Source: Galeruca laticollis
Taxonomy: Eukaryota; Arthropoda; Insecta; Coleoptera; Chrysomelidae
Length of the DNA: 64,000 bases
Assembly: GCA_963921935.1 (NCBI GenBank)
Contig: OY998184.1
Span: forward strand, 89,874,364-89,938,363
Direction: 5' to 3'
Shown here: in pieces, positions 54,421 to 64,000 of the stretch
Layout: each line of letters begins with the position of its first letter
How positions within the stretch are numbered: the first letter of the stretch is position 1
The notes under the pieces: model-generated
The model's database searches: none
Told to the model about the DNA's origin: nothing
What the model saw: only the letters and a program-made list of their open reading frames with translations
Made by a program: the position numbers and the translations under genes

Positions 54421-55010
54421 GTCCATCCAAAAGTAGAACTTTTCCAGGTGGATTCCTCGGAAAGAAATGATTCTTTAACCAATCATAAAAAATTATTGAA
54501 TTGATGTATGCCGACTTTTCAGACATTTTTATTTGTGAACCCGGTGGTATACCATCAGGCCACTCTTCCTTTTTGTGTTTTCCATTAAAAATGCAATAAG
54601 AAGGGTAAGTACCCACCTTCCCCATTAATGCAGGAATCGTCTCTCCCTTTTCTCCGGAACTAATAACCGCAACAGATTTCGATTCTTTTGCAGATATTAC
54701 CTCAGATGCTCTCGTGTTTAGTTGAAGACCTGTTTCGTCACGTGTACGTACAAACCCAAGCTGCAAGAGTTTTTTAATATGAACAGCTAATTTTTCTTCA
54801 GCTTCTGTCCCCAGTGAGGAATCTGGCCCCGATCTGTTTGCTTTGGTTACATTGCTATTTTTTATCCTCCTCTTCAGAGTACCATGCGGTATCTGGTAAG
54901 TTCTAGCTGCTTCGTCTACACCTAAATCTCCTGATCTTACAGCATTGATAGCTCTAATTAAGTTTTCTAATGTCCATGTACCTCTAGATCTAGCTGTGCC
55001 GAAAATTTTC
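54405..55010 (-). pseudogene. pogo/Tigger-like transposase, internally deleted
   Basis: Minus-strand open frame. WTLENLIRAINAVRSGDLGV with DEAARTYQIPHGTLKRRI is a psq-type helix-turn-helix. GLQLNTRASEVISAKESKSV and SSGEKGETIPALM are core motifs after the first Asp (DETG), and GSQIKMSEKSAYINSIIFYD then KVLLLDGPTSKE give the second Asp (usual DGHxSH). A stretch between VRTRD and ETGL is missing compared with the family, and the Glu/Asp end is lost at about 54405. The open frame extends by chance into the neighbouring TIR up to 55159. Confidence 0.75.
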
Positions 55011-55040
55011 CAAAATAAATTATATTTCGGCAACAATTGG

Positions 55041-55290
55041 TATATATGATATTCGCAATAACCGAATGTTTTGCCCACAACACGTTTTGTGTATTGCAGT
55101 TTACCCACGAAGCGATTAAGAAGATTTCTATCGAGCAGTGAGCAAAACGAATTACCCATAACGCGTTGTGGGTAAACTACGTTACTCAGGAAGCGAAATT
55201 ATATTTCGGGCAGTTTTGTTTCGCATTGTGGATTTTTTCGTTTACCCACGTCGCGTTCGGGCTTTTACGTTTTACCCAAAATGCATTGTT
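55041..55290 (+). repeat. Left TIR of the integrase transposon
   Basis: Contains several versions of TTACCCACAACGCGTT in both directions (around 55076, 55107, 55162, 55242, 55275). Its inner match GTTTCGCATTGTG (55209) pairs with the reverse complement of CACAATGCGAAAC (59047). Confidence 0.8.
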
Positions 55291-55851
55291 AGTATTCTGA
55301 CGAACGAATATTACTTCATAACAAGCACGTTCTTGTATAGTGCAACACGTGCGTGAATATTGGTTAGGTTTTTATTTGTTGTGTGTTTTCTGTACCGGCA
55401 ATTGTTTTAAACAAAATGAAAGCTGAATTTGAAGAAGGATTGAGGATCCTAGTGTTGGAAAAGAAAAACAGGTCGTTTCTATTATCGGATGAACGTTACT
55501 TAGAAGTAGTTCAAGAATCCAAAATTGCTCGACAAAAGAAACGGGATGGTCTTGAATTATCATCAAAAGATTATCGTAGATTAAAACGTTATGATTTATT
55601 GACAGTTGAAGAAAAGAATAAACTAGTCAGTAAATAAAAATCAAGAATCCAATCAGGTTTAATTTTTTACTGTACAGCAAGTGAGATGTATGATATAATA
55701 CACACAGCACATTTACAAGTAGGATATAAAAAAGATAAGGCCATGGAAAATGAATTGAAAAATAAATACTGTAATATAACTAGAGAAGTAATTTTGATAT
55801 ATTTAAGTCTGTATCAATCATGTGCCTTGAAAAAGAAAGCAAAGAGTAATA

Positions 55852-56238
55852 GTCCAGGAGGAATCGGCGCATGAGTACCGAAAACTATTCCACCTCAATT
55901 TTTTTATGCGATCCTTTCTGAATTGCCCTACTGATGATACAAATGCATGTTGCCATGGGGCAACCTAGTGCCATATTGTTTAAACCGAAATTGTTTAAAC
56001 AATTGGAAGGAACTGTTATTTTTCAACCGGACAAACTTTTTTTATTTTCTTTATTGAAATACAAATAAAAAAGGTCCCATGACTTTTCACGATAAAGTTG
56101 ATATTTTTAGAGATACGAATTTTTAAAGTTTCGAAAAATCTCAAATTTGAGTACAATTTGAGGGCAATTCAAAGAGGATCGCATGAAAAAATTGAGGTGG
56201 GATAGTTTTCGGTACTCATGCGCCGATTCCTCCTGGAC
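55852..56238. mobile_element. 387-bp MITE with about 75-bp TIRs
   Basis: GTCCAGGAGGAATCGG at the left and its inverse CCGATTCCTCCTGGAC at the right, flanked by TA (55850-55851; 56239-56240). TIRs extend through ATGAGTACCGAAAACTAT and TTTATGCGATCCT. No coding. TA target and mariner-like size. It interrupts exon 1 of the integrase gene. Confidence 0.88.
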
Positions 56239-56315
56239 TATGAGGGATTAGTTGTTAAACCTTTAATTATGAGTGAAATGAATTCTCGATGCCAGGTTAT
56301 ATTTTTTTGTAATAT

Positions 56316-56468
56316 TACTTTTCCGCCAACCTATCTAATATGCGAGAAAAGTATTGGTTTACCCACAAAAAAGTTGGAATTTTGAAATTTTTTTTTGAGT
56401 TATTTTTACGTTTTCCATCAACAACAACACGAAAAAACGGTTTTTAGAAAAAAAATCCTGTGTGTATG

Positions 56469-56500
<32 letters not shown>

Positions 56501-57307
56501 GGCCACTTTTCCTTGCAAGTCTTGTTAGCACGATACAGCCTCCGAAGTGCAATAAGTCACCAATTTTATGATGGAATATTGTTAAGGACATTTCACAGAT
56601 GAACCTTATTGATTTTCAGCTCACCAGAGCCAGTACAACGGGTGCTATGGTACTTGAAGTACGACATTTTGTCGTTTTTCGAGAAATTTCAGTTTGTTAG
56701 CACGATACAGCCTCCGGAAATCAACAAGTCACCAATTTTATGATTGAATATTATTCAGGGCATCTCACTGATGAACCCTATTGATTTTCAGCTCACCAGA
56801 GCCAATAAAACCGGTGCTACAGTACTTTAAGTTCGATATTTTTGTCATTTTTGGAGAAGTTTCAGTTTGTTAGCACGATACAGCCTCCGGAGTATATACA
56901 AGTGATGAATTTTATGATTGGATATTATTCAGAGAGTCTTAAAAATGAACCCTATTGATATTGAGCTCACTAAAGCCAGTACAACGGGTGCTGTGGTACT
57001 TGAAGTACCAAATTTTTGTCATTTTTGGAGAATTTTCAGTGTGTTAGCACGATACAGCCTCCAGAGAGTATACGATTGATCAACTTTATGAATAAGTATT
57101 GTTCAAGGTGTCTCACAGATGTACCCTATTGATTTTCAGTTGACTAGAGCGAGTACAGCGGGTCCTATAAAACTAGATATACTAAATTTTTGGTTATTTT
57201 TGGAGAAATTTCGGTTTGTTAGCACGATACAAGTAACAATTTCATGATAGAATATTGTTCAAGGCCACAGATGCGGAAAAGTTAGTTTTAATCTTTAAAA
57301 CCGTTTA
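56316..57307 (-). mobile_element. Tandem-unit element, copy 5, the most complete
   Basis: ACTTTTCCGCCAACCTATCT at the left and GCGGAAAAGTTAGTTTTAAT at the right. It has a (GTC)n tract (56468-56498) and five unit landmarks (GTTAGCACGATACA at about 56524, 56697, 56868, 57043 and 57218). It fills intron 1 of the integrase gene, leaving about 55 bp of original intron. Confidence 0.85.
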
Positions 57308-58719
57308 TTTTACTCTGTTTTATAGAAGTATACTTTTATAGGTTGACCTCATCGATATGCAGAGTGAACCTGATGGAGAATATAAATTTATTCAGAATTA
57401 TCGAGATCATCTAACGAAATACGTTATATTGCGACCACTTAAAACAAAAACGGTGGATGAAGTAGCAGAAGTTATTCTTGATATCTTCTGTTTGTTTGGT
57501 GCTCCGAACATATTACATAGTGACAACGGAAGAGAATTTTATACTCAAGTAAATGTAATGGCTTCACATAAGGGCTTTACTTCATCTAAGTGTCAACTTT
57601 TTAGGTAATTGAAAAGTTAGCAGCTAGTTGGTCCGCTCTCAAATTGGTCCATGGCAAACCTCGATACTCCCAAAGTCTCAGGGTTCCGTTGAACGAGCAA
57701 ATCAAGATGTTCGTGATAGTCTTGTAGCTTGGATGTCAGACAATCAATGCATTATTCAAAGCACAAAAAATCGCAGTTTCCATACGGGTATAAAGCGGAC
57801 ACCTTATGAGGCTATGTTTGGAAGTCCACAAAAAAATGGGCTATTGGATACATGTTTAGATACCTCTGTCATGAATACAATTAAGATGGAAGAACAACTA
57901 GAAGAACATTTAAAATTAATGAAAAAGTCTTTGGAAACAAATACCATAAATAAGGAACCTAATGCGACAATAACTGAGTCGGAATTAGAAACTGATACTG
58001 ACAGTATGACCAAATGTTTTATTTGTGATATTATGTATATCCCTTGTATCCAAAATGTATGTATGAGTCACTTCATATCGAATGTGCTGCTAATTCGGAT
58101 TTACAAATGTGTAAATTATGTAGCAATAAAAGAACAGCTGATACGGAGAGAAAAGGTTGCAAACGGGGGCTAGAAAAACAGGCCGATAAAATGCTTGCCC
58201 AATCACAACACAAATTCCCACCTGCCAATATAGGTGACAATGTTTTAGTAAATATACCAGAGGTAGATCGGGGACGTCTAGCTCCTAGGAATGTATTAGC
58301 AATCATTATAGACAAGACTGACCAAGGTTTTTATATTCTCGGTACTAAAAATGGATAACTGAAAGGATTATATAGCCGAAATCAGTTTCAGTTATCACCT
58401 TCAGTATTTTTATTATTATCTGAAGTGCCATCATATTCTTCTGTCAACGTGCCAGAAGAAGCTAAATTATCTTCTGGGTCTAAGCAAGGTTTTGTTCGAT
58501 GTAATTGTTGTAAAGGGTGCCACACAAAAGCATGTAAGAGCCTAAAATCAAATATTAAATGCAATTCAAAATGCCATCAAAGCACGTCTCGTAAAAATAA
58601 GTGACATATTTTTTTGCTTTTTTATTTCTGGTTTTTATATTTCCATATTATTTCTTCCGTTTTTTTTTATTTTAATGTGTTTTTTATGTTTATTAACATA
58701 ATTATGTTATATATTTTAA

Positions 58720-58906
58720 TGAAATTGACTGTCTCGACCCTTACTTCGTGGAATATGCTCATATTAGTGTTTTTAAATGAAACTCAATTTTCAATAACTT
58801 GTATTATATTGTGGAATTAACTAGAGACCTTGAGTTTCATTTAAAAACACTAACAATTCAATTATTAATGATGAAAGTGGATGAAGGAAAACCTTCATCC
58901 ACTTTC
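58720..58906. repeat. Hairpin-rich piece related to Penelope B ends
   Basis: 58764-58787 and 58830-58853 form a perfect 24-bp inverted repeat (starts TTAGTGTTTTTAAATG). CGACCCTTACTTCGTGGAAT (58735-58754) also occurs at the Penelope B border (9643). 58873-58906 is a perfect 15-bp hairpin with an AAAA loop (GAAAGTGGATGAAGG). Confidence 0.7.
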
Positions 58907-58989
58907 CTGCAATTTGTGAATTGTGAGTTATATTTTAATGTTCCGCTAAAATACATATTTTTGTTTAATTATTTGTTATTTTATTTCCA

Positions 58990-59252
58990 ACGCGTTCTGG
59001 GTAATGATCTATGCCCAGAACGCAATGTGGGTAAACGGAAAGATTCACAATGCGAAACAAAGCCGCCCGAAATATAATTTCGCTTCCTGAGTAACGTAGT
59101 TTACCCACAACGCGTTCTGGGTAATTCGTTTTGCTAACTGCTCGATAGAAATCTTCTCAATCGTTTCGGGGGTAAACTGCAATATACAAAACGCGTTGTG
59201 GGAAAAACATTCAGACAGCGGCCGATTTCGGCTATTGCGAATAACATATATA
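58990..59252 (-). repeat. Right TIR of the integrase transposon
   Basis: Inverted partner of 55041-55290, about 13 bp longer by an internal insertion (CGGCCGCTGTC-like, 59213-59224). Confidence 0.8.
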
Positions 59253-59930
59253 ACCCCGACATCCAATCAACAAGGCAGTGCTATTGGAGTCATCGTTAAA
59301 ATAAATAATGTAAATAGTTAATTTAAGTTTTTAGTTGGTAAAATTGGTTTAAATAAACGTGTAGCCCCGACATTCTTTTAAATAACTTGGTTACAATATT
59401 TTTCGTTACACTTTTCTGTCAAAGCATGTAACGCATGTCCATTCATGTTTCGATAACGTGTTTTCGTTTCTGTTTGTCCTCTAAACGAATCCTTCATGAT
59501 ATCGTAGCGCCTGTTTAGAATATCGTGTCGGAGGCACAAACAGTAGTCGATGACGTAGGTGTTAACAACAACACGAACAAAATCTGAGAATCAGCTGATG
59601 ATCGCGAAGAGAGTGACGAATATGCGAAGAACTCATAAATATCCAAAGTCCACGCAATAGCGTGAGACTGGAAACAGTCGAGAGCATCACGGTTGCAATG
59701 AAACACGCAATCAAAAATAACACACAACTACGGACGACTTAAGTGTGATAATATGGCGAAATGTTCATCAGGTGCGAGAGCAAATTTTCGGTAAATGCGA
59801 CTAACTTTGATAAAAAAGAAAAGTATAAGTATACAGAGACAAAATATACCTATAAAGCGTAATCGGGAAGTGTAAACAAGCCTTTATTTTATAATTTTAA
59901 ATTTACAAAGTTGCCAGATTAACTATTTTT
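59253..59930. other. No gene recognised
   Basis: 59253-59400 has AATAAACGTGTAGCCCCGAC and a repeated CCCCGACAT(C/T), possibly an LTR end; 59500-59760 is GC-richer but shows no motif. Confidence 0.3.
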
Positions 59931-60182
59931 ATGGTAATATCAACAATAAAAATCGCTGCTGAAAACTGCATACAACGAAATAGAAAAACACATCTTTCAT
60001 TGATCTGGAGAAAGTGTATATCAAAGCATCCCTATCTCACAACTATGAAAAAAGTTGTGGAGAACCTGGAGATCAATACAAATTTGAATAGAGCTACTAG
60101 AATATATCATAAACAAAACAACGCATTGCTTACTCCAAACTCTCTTGGACATATCCTTAGTAGGATGGAAAAAATTATATAA
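59931..60182 (+). pseudogene. LINE RT palm fragment
   Basis: IAAENCIQRNRKTHLS then, in the next frame, FIDLEKVYIKASLSH: motif A context (N-R-x-x-x-L-x-F-I-D-L-E-K-A-Y) with a frameshift at the Asp region. ENLEINTNLNRATRIYHKQN then fits the stretch after motif A. About 84 codons. Confidence 0.5.
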
Positions 60183-60393
60183 AAGAGTAAGTGTAAGTAA
60201 ATGTTAAAATTGTTCTCCATTCACCACTAAACGATGATAAACTGATAACAAAATCGTTAACATTTCTGGCATGGTAGTGAACTTCAAAAATAAACTTTGG
60301 TGAAGGTCTATCTAAAAAGAAATTTGTAAATATTTGAATAGTTAGTTAGTAATAATAATCTTGAATTTTGATAACAACCTAAAATTTAAAAAT
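60183..60393. other. Unassigned
   Basis: AT-rich spacer. Confidence 0.35.
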
Positions 60394-60503
60394 TGAATAG
60401 ATGAGGCTTTTACTTGATGAAGATCCATACTGAACGATGAAATAAAACAATATAGTTTGTTTAAATCTTCATATATTTGAACTAATGTTCAATTTCAACT
60501 TGT

Positions 60504-60538
60504 TGACGCGTTTCACTAACACAGTAGCTTTGTCAAAA
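60504..60538 (-). ncRNA. Hammerhead-like motif, Penelope C left arm
   Basis: Minus strand: TTGACAA core-like word, AGCTACTGTGTTAGT helix II region, GAAAC, then self-complementary ACGCGT and C. The GAAACGCGTC end is a strong fit to palindromic-helix-III hammerheads. The core differs from CTGANGA at two positions. Confidence 0.42.
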
Positions 60539-60664
60539 CGAATGCAGGTAAAATATAAAAATGTCTTAATATATACAGTGCTAAATCTATTTACCAAGGT
60601 TAACAATGGTATTAAAAGATATTACCTGGAAATTCATTCACTACAAACATTCCTAAGCTATCTT

Positions 60665-61285
60665 CTAGGTAAAGAGGTTCAACAAAGGAGACTGATTGAT
60701 ATCTATTTGGTCGTTAAGAAGATTACCTGAATATTTATTTTTGTTAATCTCTAGGGCTTCTAATAAATTTGAACTAAAGGATTTACCGACTACATGGGGA
60801 ATTTCAAAATTTGGGTCGAAAATGTGTTGGTTTTCTAATAAATGATTTGAATAGTTAGAATCTAATTTTTTGTTGTCATAGCTACGTTTGTGGTCCGAAA
60901 TTCTAGTTTTAAAATTTCTAAAAGCTCTACCGATATAAATTTTATCACAATTGTCATTACCACATTTTAATTTATGAACTCCTGATTTGTTTAATTTTGA
61001 AGATTTAGATTTATTATTTTTAATGAATTTGGATAAATTGTGATCAGTTTTAAAGGAAATATTCATGTCTAAAGTTTCTAAAAATGATTTAATTTTTAAG
61101 GATGGTGTTCCAAAGTATGTTAAGCTTTTAAATTGTCGATTATTTTTATCTGAAGGGAATACTTGTTCTAAAGTCTGTTTTTTTATCTTTTTATTTATGA
61201 TATTGTCAATTAAATTTGGATCGTAATTATTATTAACTGCTATTTGTTTTATGATATTTAATTCTTTGGTATAATTATTAATAGC
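60665..61285 (-). pseudogene. Penelope-like GIY-YIG C-terminal part, left arm
   Basis: Minus strand, open from about 61285 (YTKELNIIKQIAVNNNYDPN), then NRQFKSLTYFGTPSLKIKS, then the nuclease: GVHKLKCGNDNCDKIYIGRA, FKTRISDHKRSYDNK and EALEIN. The GIY-YIG is seen as V-H-K-L with YIGR, with a Cys pair upstream. Only the last 200 or so residues of the polyprotein remain. Confidence 0.82.
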
Positions 61286-61293
61286 ATAGTATA

Positions 61294-61869
61294 GCAGTTA
61301 ATAATAATTACGATCCAAATTTAATTGACAATATCATAAATAAAAAGATAAAAAAACAGACTTTAGAACAAGTATTCCCTTCAGATAAAAATAATAGACA
61401 ATTTAAAAGCTTAACATACTTTGGAACACCATCCTTAAAAATTAAATCATTTTTAGAAACTTTAGACATGAATATTTCTTTTAAAACTGATCACAATTTA
61501 TCCAAATTCATTAAAAATAATAAATCTAAATCTTCAAAATTAAACAAATCAGGAGTTTATAAATTAAAATGTGGTAATGACAATTGTGATAAAATTTATA
61601 TCGGTAGAACTTTTAGAAATTTTAAAACTAGAATTTCGGAACACAAACGTAGCTATGACAACAAAAAATTAGATTCTAACTATTCAAATCATTTATTAGA
61701 AAACCAACACATTTTCGACCCAAATTTTGAAATTCTCCATGTAGTCGGTAAATCCTTTAGTTTAAATTTATTAGAAGCCCTAGAGATTAACAAAAATAAA
61801 TATTCAGGTAATCTCCTTAACGACCAAATAGATATCAATCAGTCTCCTTTATTGAACCTCTTTACCTAG
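61294..61869 (+). pseudogene. Penelope-like GIY-YIG C-terminal part, right arm
   Basis: Mirror of 60665-61285: AVNNNYDPNLIDNIINKKIK, GVYKLKCGNDNCDKIYIGRT, FKTRISEHKRSYDNK, EALEIN and a stop at 61867-61869. Intact as a fragment, including GVY and YIG. The catalytic RT is missing. Confidence 0.84.
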
Positions 61870-61997
61870 AAGATAGCTTAGGAATGTTTGTAGTGAATGA
61901 ATTTCCAGGTAATATCTTTTAATACCATTGTTAACCTTAGTAAATAGATTTAGCACTGTATATATTAAGACATTTTTATATTTTACCTTCATTCGTT

Positions 61998-62029
61998 TTG
62001 ACAAAGCTACTGTGTCAGTGAAACGCGTC
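61998..62029 (+). ncRNA. Hammerhead-like motif, Penelope C right arm
   Basis: TTGACAAAGC, TACTGTGTCAGT, then GAAACGCGTC. Inverted twin of 60504-60538, with one T to C change in helix II. Confidence 0.42.
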
Positions 62030-62140
62030 AACAAGTTTAAATTGAACATTAGTTCAAATATATGAAGATTTAAACAAACTATATTGTTTTATTCCATCGT
62101 TCAGTATGGATCTTCATCAAGTAAAAGCCTCATCTATTCA

Positions 62141-63358
62141 ATTTTTTAACATAACAAAATTTCAATAATCACAGAATCTAATCAACAAAGATACACATTC
62201 CCCAAAATATATTGATTTTTTGAATATCTTCCAGATTTATTTAATAAATGATCTTATTATTATTTTGTTTCTGAAAATGCTTTATCTTATTTAAAAATAA
62301 AAAAAATTGTAATTTATAATAAAACTAAACTTTGAGTTATGCAACTAAAATGACTTACAAGACTATAAGTTTATCTAATAATTTCTGTTTTGAAACTAAT
62401 AACCCTGAGGTAAGATTCTTATGTGTTTATAATTATAGAAGAAAAGGAAACTTCCCACTATGTGAATAAATATTACAGTTATGTTAATTCAACATCACAT
62501 TGTGATAATGTTCTTCCTTTTTTTCCTCTTGTTTTCATCACATGCACATCTATACAACCGCTTATGCCCAACTTGTGGCTGTTAACTTTTGTGATGTTTC
62601 AACTTAACTTCTCAGCGATGTTAAAGCGCTGCCTTTTTACATTACTGTGATGTTACTAGAACTTCCTCAAAAGGAAGTCTTTATAACGAAAAAAAAAACA
62701 ACATTTCTGTTACATTCTGAAATGTCTTTTAACTTCTTGTCAATGTTAATGCAATGTCTAAAAAATAACATCTTATCAATGATCTAAATGCAACATATCA
62801 AAAACAAAACAGTGTATTCTCTTAGATGTTGTATGGACATTACTTAAACCTCTAAATAAACATACCTTTAACATTCTAGATGACATCCCATAGATGTTTA
62901 TGTGCCTAATCAGCAAATACAGGGTGTACACTCCGTTTCGCAGGTAAATTCAGGTGTGCCATGAAAATTCATAATTCTTTTCTGTATAAAATAATATACT
63001 ATTCTCATCTTGTTATTTTCCTTCTGGAATATATTGTATATTAACATCATGGAATTGTAACTTAATGAAAACTAAGCATTATTAATACACTGTATACAAA
63101 AAAACTACTTATGAAGAAGAGATATGAACACATTATCAAGTTAAATGAGTTTATAATTAATTGTATCCAATTGAGTATCCAATAGCTGTGTTTCTACAAT
63201 AATAAATAATTGAATTCTGTTTGTTGACTAAAGCATTCAGTGCCATAAGTTACATATTCTTCAACTAGATTAATATACGTACCATTGTAAGGGACAGCTT
63301 TTTTATTGTATTCATTCAAATGGAAATGAGCTTTTTAACAGAAATTTCTGTTTAAGTC
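62141..63358. other. No gene recognised
   Basis: AT-rich. ACAGGGTGTACAC at 62920-62932 resembles an IS630-type end without a partner. Confidence 0.3.
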
Positions 63359-63718
63359 TTAAATAGTCTCTAATTGTTCACAAGAATTGTTAGTATTAAT
63401 GTTAAAATTTTCTAAACCAGCAATACTATATTGATGGCCACGACCACTACTACAAAAACTAGAACTAGAGATACTTGATCCAATATTATTTATACTGTTT
63501 AATACAATGTCAGTATCAGACTATCTGAAGTAGTAATTCCCCTTTCTTTACATAATTACCAACTATTTGTTTTTTATTTTATTTATGTAAGTAGCTTCTG
63601 AAACATATTGAACATTGAAAATATTTCCTTCTAGATTCAAATCTCTGCCAACATATGAGCACGTTTTATTATTAATAATAATATCTACCCTATTGTAATA
63701 TTAAGTTTTTTGTAGGGT
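63359..63718 (-). other. Possible degraded coding region or exon
   Basis: On the minus strand one frame reads VDIIINNKTCSYVGRDLNLE with GNIFNVQYVSEA, three stops, then from 63520 SDTDIVLNSINNIGSSISSS with SFCSSGRGHQYSIAGLENFN and a stop at 63359-63361. A DNA word ACTTCAGATAG before 63520 could be a splice acceptor. Ser/Asn-rich; no family recognised. Host exon or transposon relic. Confidence 0.28.
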
Positions 63719-64000
63719 ATAATGCATATCTAGTATTTAAAATATTGTGAATCGTTTTTAAAATATACTAAAATATTTTAAAAGTTGAAAAAACCCTTAT
63801 TTTGTAAACTCTATTATATAATGTTAGTGTACAATTCCGCCACCTGGAATTTCAATGTACAATAGCCGATTAAAGTCTTGAATGAGTATTAAGTTTTAAT
63901 AATTATGATTTTGGAATAGGTACTTACCGATAACAGCTGTTGTTCGTCCATTATAACAAGAATTATAACTAAGCATAGAAACTGAAGCTAAGTAGGAACT
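63719..64000. other. Unassigned
   Basis: No feature supported; the window ends here. Confidence 0.35.

Larger units (their letters stand above)
55413..58604 (+). pseudogene. KRBA2/SCAND3-like integrase (Ginger-like transposase)
   Basis: Exon 1 from ATG 55415: KAEFEEGLRILVLEKKNR, DYRRLKRYDLLTVEEKNKL, a stop, SEMYDIIHTAHLQVGYKKDK and LKNKYCNITREVILIYLSLY with QSCALKKKAK (H-H-C-C type integrase zinc region). The 387-bp MITE interrupts it, then LVVKPLIMSEMNSRCQ. Intron 1 is 56296-57341. Exon 2: VDLIDMQSEPDGEYKFIQNY, DHLTKYVILRPLKTK and FGAPNILHSDNGREFYTQ (first and second Asp of the DDE core). Intron 2 is 57549-57604. Exon 3: VIEKLAASWSALKLVHGKPR with SQSQGSVERANQDV (catalytic Glu in GSVERANQ), PYEAMFGSPQKNGLLD, HKFPPANIGDNVLVNIPEVD and FYILGTKNG. 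The C-terminus is Cys/His-rich, RCNCCKGCHTKACKS and CNSKCHQ. One stop and two or three frameshifts make it inactive. Confidence 0.82.
55041..59252 (+). mobile_element. 4.2-kb DNA transposon with 250-bp TIRs and KRBA2-like integrase
   Basis: TIRs at 55041-55290 and about 58990-59252 share TATATATG(A/T)TATTCGCAAT tips, then AGCGAAATTATATTTCGGGC and GTTTACCCACAACGCGTT-type repeats. Between them lies one plus-strand integrase-like gene. Nested inside are a 387-bp MITE (55852-56238), tandem-unit copy 5 (56316-57307) in an intron, and a hairpin-rich piece (58720-58906). No LTR, RT or gag was found, so it looks like a cut-and-paste element using a gypsy-like integrase (Ginger-type logic). A TIR-bearing gene capture is the alternative. 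Confidence 0.75.
60394..62140. mobile_element. Penelope-like element family C, palindromic dimer
   Basis: Two arms of about 850 bp (60394-61246 and 61293-62140) are nearly identical reverse complements; the loop is about 45 bp. Each arm holds the 3' coding end and 3' tail of a Penelope-like element. Differences noticed are single bases (for example GRAF versus GRTF in the protein). RT is absent. Confidence 0.88.

Noticed and set aside
54362..55159. 265-codon ORF taken as one protein
   Set aside because: Its first 50 or so codons are TIR sequence of the neighbouring transposon; only the part below about 55010 is pogo-like.

Overview
The window looks like a repeat-dominated block of an insect (at least arthropod) nuclear genome. 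It is strongly AT-rich, has no operons or bacterial signals, and shows spliceosomal introns inside transposon genes. The transposon set is typical of insects: piggyBac, PIF/Harbinger with a MADF/BESS partner, IS630-Tc1-mariner relatives, Penelope-like elements, non-LTR and Ty3/gypsy elements with an apparent tRNA-Lys primer site. A nuclear copy of an insect-type mitochondrial 12S rRNA gene is also present. I cannot name the species or order. I see no convincing intact host gene; three weak exon-like traces (THAP, zeste-like Myb/SANT, and one at the right end) could be host or transposon relics.

Layout: 0.4-3.2 kb, a LINE reverse transcriptase (RT) split by a complete piggyBac with TTAA target duplications; 4.8-5.2 kb, a gypsy RT scrap; 7.2-7.8 kb, a THAP pseudogene; 8.6-8.8 kb, a 220-bp foldback; 9.6-12.7 kb, a head-to-head Penelope (family B); 13.1-16.7 kb, a palindromic gypsy remnant interrupted by a LINE; 16.9-17.8 kb, mitochondrial 12S DNA; 19.5-20.5 kb, the first copy of a family carrying about 170-bp tandem units; 20.5-24.9 kb, a nearly pristine Penelope (family A) with an uninterrupted 845-aa ORF between 780-bp direct repeats; 25.9-27.7 kb, Harbinger, minisatellite and Helitron-helicase scraps; 28.1-33.7 kb, a three-level nest (hAT interrupted by a DUF4817-type IS630 element, itself interrupted by a DD41D-type element); 33.7-35.7 kb, Harbinger 2 plus a Penelope scrap; 36.5-38.9 kb, a gypsy LTR and a LINE; 42.6-43.5 kb, a three-exon zeste-like pseudogene; 43.7-45.5 kb, a deleted gypsy whose 3' coding end has a macro-like domain and a CCCH zinc finger; 46-48.2 kb, more tandem-unit elements, one with a 715-bp insertion; 49.1-50.5 kb, a transposase with DD82E spacing (Sailor-like); 52-55 kb, scraps of LINE, gypsy gag and pogo; 55.0-59.3 kb, a 4.2-kb DNA transposon with 250-bp inverted repeats encoding a KRBA2/Ginger-like integrase; 60.4-62.1 kb, a Penelope (family C) palindrome encoding GIY-YIG; the rest unassigned.

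The genes do not form a pathway; the biology is element biology. Three Penelope families carry hammerhead-like core motifs near their ends, palindromic dimers recur, and nesting gives a relative age order. The strongest leads are the gypsy element with the macro-like plus CCCH module, the large-TIR integrase transposon, and the intact Penelope. All calls rest on reading motifs by eye; no database search was run.
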